This document shows, one piece after another, positions 1 to 7,887 of a stretch of 64,000 nt of DNA (positions are counted from its first letter, which is position 1; each line of letters starts with the position of its first letter). The DNA is from CAZTVF01 sp964616985 (lineage in GTDB: Bacteria; Planctomycetota; Phycisphaerae; SM23-33), in NCBI GenBank assembly GCA_964616985.1, contig CAZTVF010000004.1, positions 1 to 64,000 of the forward strand, written 5' to 3'. Below the pieces are notes generated by a model, which worked only from the letters and a program-made list of their open reading frames with translations, did no database searches and was not told the DNA's origin. The position numbers and the translations under genes were made by a program.

Positions 1-711
1 CTGGCGCGGTGCATCGCGATGGTGATCGTGTGGAACGACCTGGCCGGGGGCGACAGCGAATACGCCGCCGGCCTCGTGGCGTTCAATTCCATCTTCCAGG
101 TTTTGCTGTACAGCGTGTACGCGTGGCTGTTCGTGACGGTGCTGCCCCCGCTATTGGGCCTCAAGGGCGCCGACACCTCGGGCATCACCATCGGCCAGAT
201 CGCCCAGAGCGTCTTCATCTACCTGGGCGTGCCCTTCCTGGCCGGCATGGCCACGCGTTTTGTGCTGGTGAAACTCAAGGGCAAGGAATGGTATCACGGC
301 CGCTTCATCCCGCGCCTCAGCCCGATCACGCTGATCGCGCTGCTGTTCACGATCGTGGTGATGTTCTCGATGCAGGGGCAGCGGATCATCGCCCGCCCGT
401 TGGATGTGCTGCAAATCGCCGTGCCCCTGCTGATCTACTTCGTCGTCATGTTCATGGTGAGCTTCTGGATGGGCCGCAAGCTTCACGCGGGCTACGCCAA
501 GAGCGCGACGCTTTCGTTCACGGCCGCCAGCAACAACTTCGAACTGGCGATCGCGGTGGCGGTCGGGGTGTTCGGCATCGGCCACGGCGCGGCCTTCGCC
601 GCTGTCATTGGCCCGCTGGTGGAAGTGCCCGTCCTGATCGGCCTGGTGAACGTGAGCCTCTACTTGCGAAAGCGCTGGTTCGCCGAGCCCGCCGGTGTGG
701 CGGCGAAGTAG
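1..711 (+). CDS. ACR3-family arsenite efflux permease (5' truncated)
   Basis: This is the C-terminal part of a polytopic membrane transporter of the ACR3 (bile acid/arsenite transporter) type, which exports arsenite across the inner membrane. The frame is open from base 1, so the true start lies left of the window; the first residues, LARCIAMVIVWN, resemble an internal ACR3 transmembrane segment. About seven hydrophobic helices follow. The segment around FTAASNNFELAIAVAVGVFG carries the Asn/Glu-rich helix-break region conserved in the family. The tail is short and basic, ending at TAG 709-711. It converges with the helicase gene, and a bidirectional terminator lies between them. No arsR or arsC is visible because the window starts inside this gene. 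The family call is firm; the substrate is inferred from the family. Confidence 0.85.
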   Translation: MARCIAMVIVWNDLAGGDSEYAAGLVAFNSIFQVLLYSVYAWLFVTVLPPLLGLKGADTSGITIGQIAQSVFIYLGVPFLAGMATRFVLVKLKGKEWYHGRFIPRLSPITLIALLFTIVVMFSMQGQRIIARPLDVLQIAVPLLIYFVVMFMVSFWMGRKLHAGYAKSATLSFTAASNNFELAIAVAVGVFGIGHGAAFAAVIGPLVEVPVLIGLVNVSLYLRKRWFAEPAGVAAK

Positions 712-733
712 AGGGCGGGTTCATAAAAGAAAA

Positions 734-759
734 CCGACCCACTCAGTGGGTCGGCTTTT
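734..759. terminator. Bidirectional intrinsic terminator
   Basis: A stem CCGACCCA/TGGGTCGG with a 5-nt loop is flanked by TTTT on the plus side and by a TTTTCTTTT tract when read on the minus strand. It sits between two convergent genes and can end both transcripts. A near-identical stem recurs at 10550-10570. Confidence 0.8.
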
Positions 760-778
760 GAATGCAAATCGGGGACAA

Positions 779-2359
779 TCAGCTCTGCTTTTCGTGATGC
801 CCGTGGTCGCCCTTTGGGTGTTCGGCCTTATGCTCGGCGTGGGGCTTGTGCTCGGCAGCCTTGTGCTCGGGCTTGTGGTGCGCGTGCTCGGCGGGTTTGT
901 GCTCGCCGTGGGGGGCGTGGGCCTCGCCGGGGGCGCCGGCCTGGTGTGATGCGCCCGCTGCGCCGGACTTGGAGCGGCCCTTGCCGCCGCGACGGCGGCG
1001 ACGGCGCTTGGGGCCGCCTTCGCCCGGGGCGCCGCCATCAGCCGCCGGGGCTGGCGGCGCTTCATGCTTTGCGGCATGCGGCGCGGCGTGGGGCGTTGCG
1101 GCGTGTGCGGCTGCATGATGCGGCGCGGCGTGTGCCGATGGCCGGCGACCGCCATGCCGTGAGCCGCCGCGCGAGCCGTGGCTGCGGCGGGGTTCGCGAT
1201 CGTCCTCCTCCGACGCCGGCGCACTGGCCGCGCGGCCGAAGGGCACGATGTTGAGCTTCTCGCCAGTCAGCCGCTGCACCTCGGCCACGCCGCGGCGGTC
1301 CATGCGGGTGACGAAGCTGGTGGCCAGGCCGCTGGCGGCGACGCGGGCCGTGCGCCCGATGCGGTGGACGTAGTCCTCGGCCGCCCGCGGGAAATCATAG
1401 TTGATCACGTGTTCGATGTCGGCCACGTCCAAGCCGCGCGCGGCGATGTCGGTGGCGATCATGATGCGGTGGCTGCCCTCGCGGAAGCCCAGCATGGCCG
1501 CGTCGCGCTGGGCCTGCTCGCGGTCGCCGTGAAGCTTGCCCACGTTGGGGTAGTCGCGATGGATCGCCCGCGCCAGCCTCTCCACACCCAGCTTGGTGCG
1601 GACGAAGATCAGCACGCGGCCCTCGGTCTTGTCCAGCAACTGAAGCAGCAGCGGGATCTTGTCGTCGTCATGCACGTCGAACAGCTGCTGCTGGGCCCGC
1701 TCGGCCGGGGCGGAATTGCGGCCGGCCTGGATGCGGACGGGGTCCTTCATGTTGCGGCGGGCGATGCGTTCGACATCCGGCGGCATGGTGGCGGTGAACA
1801 TCATGGTCTGGCGGGCGGGGGGCACGGCCTCCAGGATGCGGCGGATCTGCGGGATGAAACCCATGTCGTGCATGCGGTCGGCTTCGTCGACGGCGAGGAC
1901 CTCGATCTCGGTGAGGCTGACGGTGCCCTGCTCGAGATGGTCGATGAGGCGGCCGGGCGTGGCGACCAGCACGTTGGGCCACGAGTGCAGCGCCTTCATG
2001 TCGTCCCGCGTGGGCGTGCCGCCGACGACGCAGGCGACGCGGATGCCGCTGGATTGCCCCAGCAGGCGGAACATGTCGGTGATCTGGTGGGCCAGCTCGC
2101 GCGTGGGGGCCAGCACCAGGGCGGCCAGTTCCATCTTGTTGGCCAGGCGGTGGATGATCGGCAAGGCGAAGGCGGCCGTCTTACCCGTGCCCGTCTGGGC
2201 CAGGCCGATGATGTCCTTGCCCTCGATGGCGGGCGAGATGCACATGGCCTGGATGGGGGTGGGTTTCTCCCAGCCGGCGGAGATGATGTCCTGCTGGATC
2301 GTCTCCAGCAGCGGGAAATCGGAAAACTTCGGTTCGTGAGGGGTCGCTGACGTACTCAA
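779..2359 (-). CDS. DEAD-box ATP-dependent RNA helicase, RhlE-like, with His-rich tail
   Basis: A 526-residue cytoplasmic RNA helicase that unwinds RNA duplexes, probably in ribosome assembly or RNA decay. The core shows the Q motif region, Walker A AQTGTGKTA, PTRELA, the DEAD box in VDEADRM, motif III TAT and motif VI HRIGRTAR. From about residue 395 the RecA-like core gives way to a low-complexity extension: an Arg/Gly stretch, a run of six arginines (RRRRRR), then a tail of roughly 60 residues dominated by His, Ala, Glu and Lys. Such basic tails bind RNA in this family, but the histidine density is unusual. The start is read as TTG at 2357-2359 because AAAGG precedes it at good spacing and the homologous core begins soon after. 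A long leader (about 155 nt) separates it from the promoter at 2523-2551, as is common for cold-responsive helicases. Confidence 0.92.
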   Translation of the reverse strand: MSTSATPHEPKFSDFPLLETIQQDIISAGWEKPTPIQAMCISPAIEGKDIIGLAQTGTGKTAAFALPIIHRLANKMELAALVLAPTRELAHQITDMFRLLGQSSGIRVACVVGGTPTRDDMKALHSWPNVLVATPGRLIDHLEQGTVSLTEIEVLAVDEADRMHDMGFIPQIRRILEAVPPARQTMMFTATMPPDVERIARRNMKDPVRIQAGRNSAPAERAQQQLFDVHDDDKIPLLLQLLDKTEGRVLIFVRTKLGVERLARAIHRDYPNVGKLHGDREQAQRDAAMLGFREGSHRIMIATDIAARGLDVADIEHVINYDFPRAAEDYVHRIGRTARVAASGLATSFVTRMDRRGVAEVQRLTGEKLNIVPFGRAASAPASEEDDREPRRSHGSRGGSRHGGRRPSAHAAPHHAAAHAATPHAAPHAAKHEAPPAPAADGGAPGEGGPKRRRRRRGGKGRSKSGAAGASHQAGAPGEAHAPHGEHKPAEHAHHKPEHKAAEHKPHAEHKAEHPKGDHGHHEKQS

Positions 2360-2510
2360 AACAATACCTTTCAGACATTTACATACGGCAATCCCGCCGG
2401 AATGGGCCGGGGCGAAGCGTATCGCCCGCGGAACAACTGCATGGCGAATTTGGATTGCGGGGCGGGAAACTTGGGGTCTGCCGTACTCTAACCCGATCTT
2501 CTACCATGTT

Positions 2511-2551
2511 CTTTTGGCCAAAAGTATACCGCGCTTTCCTACCGGACACAA
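2511..2551 (-). promoter_or_regulatory. Sigma70-type promoter with perfect palindrome at the start site
   Basis: On the minus strand TTGTGT (2546-2551), a 17-nt spacer and TATACT (2523-2528) form a good housekeeping promoter for the helicase gene. A perfect 14-bp palindrome CTTTTGGCCAAAAG (2511-2524) covers the predicted transcription start and the end of the -10, where a repressor would act. Confidence 0.55.
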
Positions 2552-2628
2552 CCGCTAATCCGGGGCGTAACAGGCGACGAATCACGACGCCCCTGCCAAT
2601 TCACACGCTGCTGTGGTTAAATAGGTTC

Positions 2629-2937
2629 ATGCGAGATTGGGACAAGATACACCTTCGTGACGCCGCCGGCGGCGCGGTCATCGCGGTGAAGGTCGTGCCG
2701 GGGGCGTCGCGCGACAAGGTTGCCGGCGTCCTGGGCGACAGCCTCAAGGTCGCTACCTCCGCCCCGCCCGAGAAGGGCAAGGCCAACGCCGCCGTCGCCG
2801 CGATCCTGGCCAAGACCCTGGGTGTGGACAGACGCGGCGTCGAGCTGGCCAGCGGGCCGGCCAGCCCGCACAAGGAATTCCGCGTCGCGGGCCTGAGTGC
2901 CGACGAACTGCGGCAACGGCTGCGCGAACTGCCGTGA
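2629..2937 (+). CDS. DUF167 / YggU family protein
   Basis: A 102-residue protein of the DUF167 (YggU) family, small alpha/beta proteins found in most bacteria without a settled biochemical role. The family signature is clear: VKVVPGASRDKVAG near the N-terminus, and APPEKGKANAAV in the middle, followed by a Lys/Leu-rich helix. An upstream extension of the frame to 2455 exists, but homology starts just after the ATG at 2629, so that start is chosen. The gene lies divergent from the helicase. The hairpin repeat at 2955-3036 begins 17 nt after its stop codon. Confidence 0.85.
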   Translation: MRDWDKIHLRDAAGGAVIAVKVVPGASRDKVAGVLGDSLKVATSAPPEKGKANAAVAAILAKTLGVDRRGVELASGPASPHKEFRVAGLSADELRQRLRELP

Positions 2938-2954
2938 TATGATGGGTGGCGGCG

Positions 2955-3036
2955 TGGCGGCGGCTTGCCGTTCAGCGCCGTCAAATCCGGGTGACGCCCT
3001 GCGGCTTCTACAGCGATGAACGGCAAGCCGCCGCCA
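2955..3036. repeat. Palindromic repeat, family A copy 1
   Basis: Perfect 18-bp inverted arms (TGGCGGCGGCTTGCCGTT at 2955-2972 and its complement at 3019-3036) enclose 46 nt. The element plus about 40 nt to its right (to about 3075) matches, in inverted orientation, the element at 3806-3927, so two copies bracket the phosphatase gene. Confidence 0.8.
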
Positions 3037-3121
3037 GACGCAGTCATATATTCGACCGTGATGAACTACCAGGGCGGCGGCCTCGGAAGGCTGCCACCCG
3101 GAATTTGCTGAGAGAAAGACG

Positions 3122-3748
3122 ATGAAGCGAAAGAAACTGACAATCGGCCTGCTGGTCACGGCGATCGTGCTGGGCGGGTTGGCGATTTATTTCTACCCCG
3201 TGATCTCGGCCTACGTCCGCGCGACGCCCGAGCGGCGAAACCCGCAGACGGCCACCGCGCGGCCGGCCAACTGGGCGCAGCCGATCCAGGTGAACGGGCT
3301 GCACAACGTCTTCCGCGTCAGCGACAACCTCATCCGCGGCGCCCAGCCGACGGCGGAAGGGCTGGCCGCGCTTAAGGCCATGGGGGTCAAGACGGTGGTC
3401 AACCTGCAGGTGTTTCACGACGACCACGCCGAGCAGGCCGGCCTGCAGAGCGTGCGGATCGACATGGAAAGCTGGCGGCCCAAGCGCGAGCAGGTCGTGG
3501 AATTCCTTCGCGTGATGAACGACCCCAATCGCACGCCCGTCTACGTGCACTGCTATCACGGCAGCGACCGCACGGGCACGATGGTGGCCTTGTACCGCAT
3601 CGCGATGCAGGGGTGGACCAAGGAGCAGGCTGTCGACGAGATGACCCGCGGCGGGTACGGCTATCATCCCATCTGGCAGAACCTGCTCGAATTCATCGAC
3701 GGCCTCGACATCGATGCCATCCGGCGCGACGCGGGGATTTCGAAGTAA
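3122..3748 (+). CDS. Membrane-anchored dual-specificity/tyrosine phosphatase-like protein
   Basis: A 208-residue protein with an N-terminal signal-anchor (about residues 7-32) followed by a cysteine-dependent phosphatase domain of the DSP/PTP superfamily. The catalytic loop is HCYHGSDRTG, with nucleophile Cys144 and the phosphate-binding Arg150 (C-x5-R). An upstream segment, LIRGAQPTAEGLAALKAMGV, resembles the usual start of this small bacterial PTP-like group. It would remove phosphate from protein or inositol-phosphate substrates outside the cytoplasmic membrane. The general acid could be one of the Asp residues near 114, but this is not certain. The gene stands alone between two inverted copies of repeat family A, so it may have moved or been protected as a unit. 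Start chosen at the ATG preceded by a purine-rich AGAGAAAG. Confidence 0.82.
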   Translation: MKRKKLTIGLLVTAIVLGGLAIYFYPVISAYVRATPERRNPQTATARPANWAQPIQVNGLHNVFRVSDNLIRGAQPTAEGLAALKAMGVKTVVNLQVFHDDHAEQAGLQSVRIDMESWRPKREQVVEFLRVMNDPNRTPVYVHCYHGSDRTGTMVALYRIAMQGWTKEQAVDEMTRGGYGYHPIWQNLLEFIDGLDIDAIRRDAGISK

Positions 3749-3841
3749 CAACCGCCAGGTGGTTACGATATTCTGCGGAGATCGCGAACGTCGCCACCAG
3801 GGATCACTTGGTAGCTCGTGACGATCGAATATGTGAGTGCA

Positions 3842-3927
3842 TCTGGCAGCGGCTTGCCGTTCGGCGCTGTAGAAGCCCCGCGGCGTCACCCGGATCTAAC
3901 AGCGCCAAACGGCAAGCCGTCGCCAGA
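3842..3927. repeat. Palindromic repeat, family A copy 2
   Basis: Arms of 29 nt at 3842-3870 and 3899-3927 pair with three mismatches. The copy is inverted relative to the one at 2955-3036, and the similarity continues leftward to about 3806 (around TCGAATAT). It fills most of the gap between the phosphatase and mannosidase genes. Confidence 0.8.
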
Positions 3928-3957
3928 GCCTTACTCCCAGATTCAAACTGTGAAGCA

Positions 3958-6432
3958 CTACGACAGCGGCCGCTCCAGAAGGTCGGTCTCGATGAGGCCC
4001 TTGGCCTTCTTCACGCGGAAGGTCTTGATCTCGCAGGCATCCAGCCAGACCTTCTTCTTTACCCCCAGGGCGGGCAGCGACAGCGTCGTGCCGCGGCGCG
4101 AGTCGGTGGGGTTGAAGAGTCGCACGATGTAATCGCCGCCGGACTGGGCCTTCTTCAAGGCCGCCAGTTCGATTACCTCGTCGCTCAACACCGCCGCGGG
4201 CTTGGGCCTCTTGCCGCTGCCGGAGGGGAAGAAGGACAGCGCCATCGGCTTCTCGTTATGCGCCGCGGCCTCACGACCGACGCGGGCGAGGCGCTCCGCG
4301 GCCAGGCCGCCGGACAGCCAGAAGCGGAACAGCCGCTCGCCCTGGTCGATCCGCGGCGTGTAGCGGTCCTGCGGCACGATGGGCCGCTGGCCGATCGGAT
4401 GGCCGCTGTAGGCTGGCGACCGCAGCAGCGTCATGCGAAGCTCGCCGCCCGCGAAATCGCTGCCGTACAGGCCGTCGTTGACCAGTGTGAGGGCGGCCTG
4501 GTCGGTGTCGGAGACGACGGCCACCCACTTCTGGGCGACGGCCTCATCCCCATTGGTCGCCAAGGCCTGGACGCCATAGGCCGTCTGGCCGACGTAGCGG
4601 GCCTGGGGGTCGCAGGTCGGGATCGAAAGCTTGAGCATGCGATCCTTCTCGTTCCAGTGCACGCGGACCTCGACCTCCACCTCGGCGCCCGCCTTGGGCA
4701 CTTTGTAGCGAATAATCGCGGCGGAACTGCCGAAGTCCAGGATCGCCTCGACCACGACGCGGGCCGCGCCATCCTCCACCACCCGCACGGGCGAGAGCGT
4801 CGCGGCGCGCACGCCGGCAACGCGGGCGGCGGCGGCAGAGTCCAGCAGTTCGAACCGCCCCACCACTTTGCGGAAGCTGCGGACGGTCATGCCCCAGGCG
4901 TCTTCGTTGTCCTCGATCACCACGGGGGCGAACGCGCCGGGGGCCACCAGCTCGAAATCGTTGAAGCGGCACTGGTCCATCAGGCCCGTCTGCGAGTTGA
5001 TAACCACGGTCAGCTCGCCCGTCTCGATGCGAATCGTGCCGTCGGCAGGCTTCAGCTGGACAGCCGGCTTGGCCGCGATAACCTCGGTGCGGCAATCGAA
5101 CCGGTTCATGCCGGGCGCGAGCCTGGCCCCGAAGACGACATTCTTCCGCCAGTCGAGCGTGAGGTTGCTGGCCTCCTTCTCCACCTGCGCGGGCAATTCG
5201 CGCGGGCCGGCGAAGACCCGGATGTTGGTGAACGTGTCCTTCCAGTTCTGGTCGGCCAGCTGGAACTCGCACTCCACCGTGCTGTCGATGGCGTACGGGT
5301 GCGGGTTGTGGACGAGGATGGGGATCTGCCCCTCCTTCGCCTTGGCCTGCCCCGCCGCCAGCGCGAAGAATGCCCGCGCCTTGGCCCGCGACAGCTTCTC
5401 CAGCCCGTGGTCCAGCCGCCGCAGCGATGCCTCCTCGACCGCCTGGATCGACGACCCCGGCAGCACGTCATGAAACTCGCACGCCAGCAGGTCCTTCATC
5501 GCCTCGGCCAGCTCCTCGGCCGGATATGCCATCAGTGCCTGGGCCGCTGCGCCCGCGGCCATCTTCTCGGTGGCGTACAGCTCGTTCTCCAGCATGCGGT
5601 GCTTCTGCTTGATCCGCACCTGCGAGGTGTAGCAGCCGACAGAGAACGGGTTGAGGTCGCGATCGACCCGCGGCAGCGATTCCTTGCGGGCGGCCAGGTC
5701 GGCGAAGTAGGCCTCTGCGGTGGAGTGCGTCACATTCTCGTCGCTGGATTCGATGAAGGCGGCGATGTCCCGCAGGTCTTTTCGCGACGGCCCGCCGCCG
5801 TGGTTGCCCACGCCCCAGAGGATGATCTGCAGGTCGCCGCCCTTGGCGGCCCAGTCGCGGATCTTGCCCGTTGCCTGGCCCAGCGCGCTGTTGTAGTAGC
5901 AGCTGGCGCGATTGGTCATGATCTCCGAGCCGTCGAAGCCGACCCACACGAACTCGTCCTGCGGAAGCGGGCATTCATGCTGCCCCGGCCGGCAGATGAG
6001 GTACGAGTCGTAGCCGCTCTTGGCCAGGATCTGCACCAGCCCGCGGGAGTGGCCGAAGGGATCGAAGTTGATCGCGGTGGTCACGTCGACGCCGAACTTC
6101 TCGCGGAAGTAGCCTTTGCCCGCGAGGATCTGGCGGACGAACGATTCGCCCGAGGGCATGTTGCAGTCGGGCTGCAGGAACCAGCCGCCCATGATGCTCC
6201 AGCGGCCCGCCTTGACCAGGCGCTGGATCCGCTTGAACAGCGCGGGCTCGTATTCCTCCACCCACTGGTAGAGGATCGCTTCGTTGTGGTTGAAGATGAA
6301 GCCGTCGAATTCCTCGCACAGCTCTGCCGCCGTGCGGAAGGTGGACAGCGCCGCCGCGACGCCCTCCTGCCACTCCCACAGCCAGACGGGATCGATGTGC
6401 GCGTTGCAGACGAGATGGATTTGCTTGCTCAT
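3958..6432 (-). CDS. GH38 alpha-mannosidase
   Basis: An 824-residue glycoside hydrolase of family 38, which removes alpha-linked mannose with retention. The N-terminal catalytic domain shows AHIDPVWLWEWQEG, where His12 and Asp14 bind the catalytic zinc, and INFDPFGHS, where Asp124 fits the nucleophile/zinc-ligand position. A middle helical bundle and a long beta-rich C-terminal part complete the usual architecture. There is no signal peptide, so it should act in the cytoplasm on imported mannosides. The start is placed at the ATG at 6430-6432 with GGAG at close spacing; a GTG two codons upstream is also possible. It transcribes in the same direction as tyrA but a strong hairpin separates them. 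Linkage specificity cannot be read from the sequence. Confidence 0.92.
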   Translation of the reverse strand: MSKQIHLVCNAHIDPVWLWEWQEGVAAALSTFRTAAELCEEFDGFIFNHNEAILYQWVEEYEPALFKRIQRLVKAGRWSIMGGWFLQPDCNMPSGESFVRQILAGKGYFREKFGVDVTTAINFDPFGHSRGLVQILAKSGYDSYLICRPGQHECPLPQDEFVWVGFDGSEIMTNRASCYYNSALGQATGKIRDWAAKGGDLQIILWGVGNHGGGPSRKDLRDIAAFIESSDENVTHSTAEAYFADLAARKESLPRVDRDLNPFSVGCYTSQVRIKQKHRMLENELYATEKMAAGAAAQALMAYPAEELAEAMKDLLACEFHDVLPGSSIQAVEEASLRRLDHGLEKLSRAKARAFFALAAGQAKAKEGQIPILVHNPHPYAIDSTVECEFQLADQNWKDTFTNIRVFAGPRELPAQVEKEASNLTLDWRKNVVFGARLAPGMNRFDCRTEVIAAKPAVQLKPADGTIRIETGELTVVINSQTGLMDQCRFNDFELVAPGAFAPVVIEDNEDAWGMTVRSFRKVVGRFELLDSAAAARVAGVRAATLSPVRVVEDGAARVVVEAILDFGSSAAIIRYKVPKAGAEVEVEVRVHWNEKDRMLKLSIPTCDPQARYVGQTAYGVQALATNGDEAVAQKWVAVVSDTDQAALTLVNDGLYGSDFAGGELRMTLLRSPAYSGHPIGQRPIVPQDRYTPRIDQGERLFRFWLSGGLAAERLARVGREAAAHNEKPMALSFFPSGSGKRPKPAAVLSDEVIELAALKKAQSGGDYIVRLFNPTDSRRGTTLSLPALGVKKKVWLDACEIKTFRVKKAKGLIETDLLERPLS

Positions 6433-6493
6433 ATTCACTCCACTGGATCGATTCTTCTTAGAACGCTTCGCACGAGCCGCCGCCTGGGCATCG

Positions 6494-6540
6494 CTCGCTT
6501 TTCAGCGCTGTTCGAACAATGAACAGCGCCGAAAGACGAG
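6494..6540. terminator. Long hairpin between tyrA and the mannosidase
   Basis: Twenty-base imperfect arms at 6494-6513 and 6521-6540, with core GCGCTGTTC/GAACAGCGC, surround a 7-nt loop. It lies downstream of tyrA on the minus strand, so it could end that transcript, although no clear T-run follows. Confidence 0.5.
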
Positions 6541-6590
6541 CATCAGCCGAGTCTTTTCTGATTCCCAAGCCTCGCCATCAGATGTTCCAA

Positions 6591-7445
6591 TCACTCGGGC
6601 CCGGCGATGGTCGAATCGCGGCGGGCCTTGGCGGCGGTGAGGAACTTCGTGATGGCGCGGGCGTCGCCGGCGGCCACCAGGTCGCGAAGGCGGCGTAGGC
6701 TCTTGTCGTAGGCATCCATGGCCGCCACCAGCGAGGCGCGGTTGGTGATCAGGATGTCGCGCCACATCTCCACGTCGCCGCTGGCCAGGCGCGTCGTGTC
6801 GCGCAGCCCGCTGGCCGAGACCGCCAGGTCGGCTTCCTTGGGCAGCATCATCAGCAGGCCCGCCAGCACGTGCGGCAGATGAGACACGCGGGCCAGCGAC
6901 TGATCGTGCTTCGGCGGCGACATCTCGACCACGCGCATGCCCAGGCCTTCCCACAGGTCGCGGGCGCGCTGCTTCAGCGCCGCCGGCGTGGCCTGCGTGG
7001 GGGTGAGGATGCACGTGGCGCCGCGGAGCATTTCGGCGCGTGCGTAGGCCGGGCCCTTCCTTTCGCTGCCGGCCATGGGATGGCTGCCGATGAAGACGCC
7101 CGGGGGCAGGATGCGCTGGGCCTGGCGGCAGACGACGGCCTTGGTGGAACCGACGTCGGTGACCATGGTCCCCGGGGCCAGCAGCGGCTTGATGGCCTGG
7201 AGATACTCCTGGAACGTGCCCACGGGCGTGGCCAGGATGATCACGTCGCTGCGGCCGACAACGTAGGCGACATCGAGGTGGGCCGTGTCGATCGCGCCGA
7301 TCTTGAGGGCGTCGTTGAGGCTGGATTGCCGCCTGCCCACGCCCGCCACCTCGATCCGCCGATCGCGCTGCTTGAGCGCCAGGCCGATCGACCCGCCCAG
7401 CAGGCCCACGCCGATGATGGTCACATGTTGTATGCGTTTGGTCAT
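6591..7445 (-). CDS. tyrA: Prephenate dehydrogenase
   Basis: A 284-residue NAD(P)-dependent dehydrogenase that converts prephenate to 4-hydroxyphenylpyruvate in tyrosine synthesis. The N-terminal Rossmann fold shows GVGLLGGSIG. The mid-domain carries DVGSTKA and GSHPMAGSE, both diagnostic for the TyrA family (His of GSHPMAG is the catalytic base region), and a C-terminal helical dimerisation domain follows. There is no fused chorismate mutase or ACT domain. The ATG at 7443-7445 is chosen; a GTG three codons upstream is equally possible because neither has a strong ribosome site. No other aromatic-pathway gene is adjacent. Confidence 0.9.
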   Translation of the reverse strand: MTKRIQHVTIIGVGLLGGSIGLALKQRDRRIEVAGVGRRQSSLNDALKIGAIDTAHLDVAYVVGRSDVIILATPVGTFQEYLQAIKPLLAPGTMVTDVGSTKAVVCRQAQRILPPGVFIGSHPMAGSERKGPAYARAEMLRGATCILTPTQATPAALKQRARDLWEGLGMRVVEMSPPKHDQSLARVSHLPHVLAGLLMMLPKEADLAVSASGLRDTTRLASGDVEMWRDILITNRASLVAAMDAYDKSLRRLRDLVAAGDARAITKFLTAAKARRDSTIAGPE

Positions 7446-7547
7446 TGAGGCCACAGAATATCAGCGAGCGGAGGATAGGGCAATCGTTGGCTTCCGATGC
7501 CTGTTGTCGCCACTTGCACAGAGAAGTGCAATGAATCTGGAGAACAC

Positions 7548-7799
7548 ATGACAGACAAAGCCCCCGACAGACAGGAACTGCTCCAACGCATTTCGATCGA
7601 TCCTGAAGTGTGCGGCGGCAGGCCGTGCGTCGAAGGGACGCGCATCTATATCGCGATACTTCTGGAGGGGCTGACCGAGGGGCTCACTCCGCAAGACCTG
7701 CTTGTGCATTATCCCCAGCTTACACTGGCGGACATCCAGGCCGCACTCGCCTACGCGGCGGAGCTGGCCCAGGAAGACACCTGGAAGGCCGCGGTCTGA
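7548..7799 (+). CDS. DUF433 antitoxin-like protein
   Basis: An 83-residue protein of the DUF433 family, a small helix-turn-helix-like fold often encoded just upstream of a PIN-like DUF5615 protein as a presumed antitoxin. The hallmark is visible: RISIDPEVCGGRPCVEGTRI, then the helix LTPQDLLVHYPQLTLADIQAALAYA. Start chosen at the ATG at 7548 preceded by GGAG. The expected toxin is not intact downstream; only a short frame resembling its first residues remains (7800-7849). It therefore looks like an orphan antitoxin, or a stand-alone regulator. Confidence 0.85.
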   Translation: MTDKAPDRQELLQRISIDPEVCGGRPCVEGTRIYIAILLEGLTEGLTPQDLLVHYPQLTLADIQAALAYAAELAQEDTWKAAV

Positions 7800-7849
7800 A
7801 GCTGAAGGTACTACCAGACTCAAGATTCCTCTTCCGTGCAATCCGCTAA
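7800..7849 (+). pseudogene. Possible remnant of a DUF5615 PIN-like toxin start
   Basis: Directly after the antitoxin-like gene the sequence reads LKLKVLPDSRFLFRAIR and then stops. DUF5615 toxins commonly begin with a similar MKxLLD motif and sit exactly here. The likeness is short and the initiation codon is CTG, so this is only suggestive. A 12-bp direct repeat (TCCGTGCAATCC, 7833-7844 and 7850-7861) lies at its end and could mark a deletion. Confidence 0.25.
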
Positions 7850-7887
7850 TCCGTGCAATCCCGCTCTCTCTTGTCGGCAAGCGTCCT

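Noticed and set aside
3842..3861. Sigma54-like TGGC…TTGC in repeat family A
   Set aside because: The spacing between the GG and GC elements is one base short of the sigma54 consensus, and the sequence is part of a palindromic repeat arm also found inverted elsewhere.
3613..6522. Very long open frame antisense to the alpha-mannosidase
   Set aside because: GC-rich coding DNA leaves long stop-free antisense frames. The minus strand encodes a clear GH38 enzyme with catalytic motifs, while the plus frame is Arg/Ala/Gly-rich without any recognisable domain.
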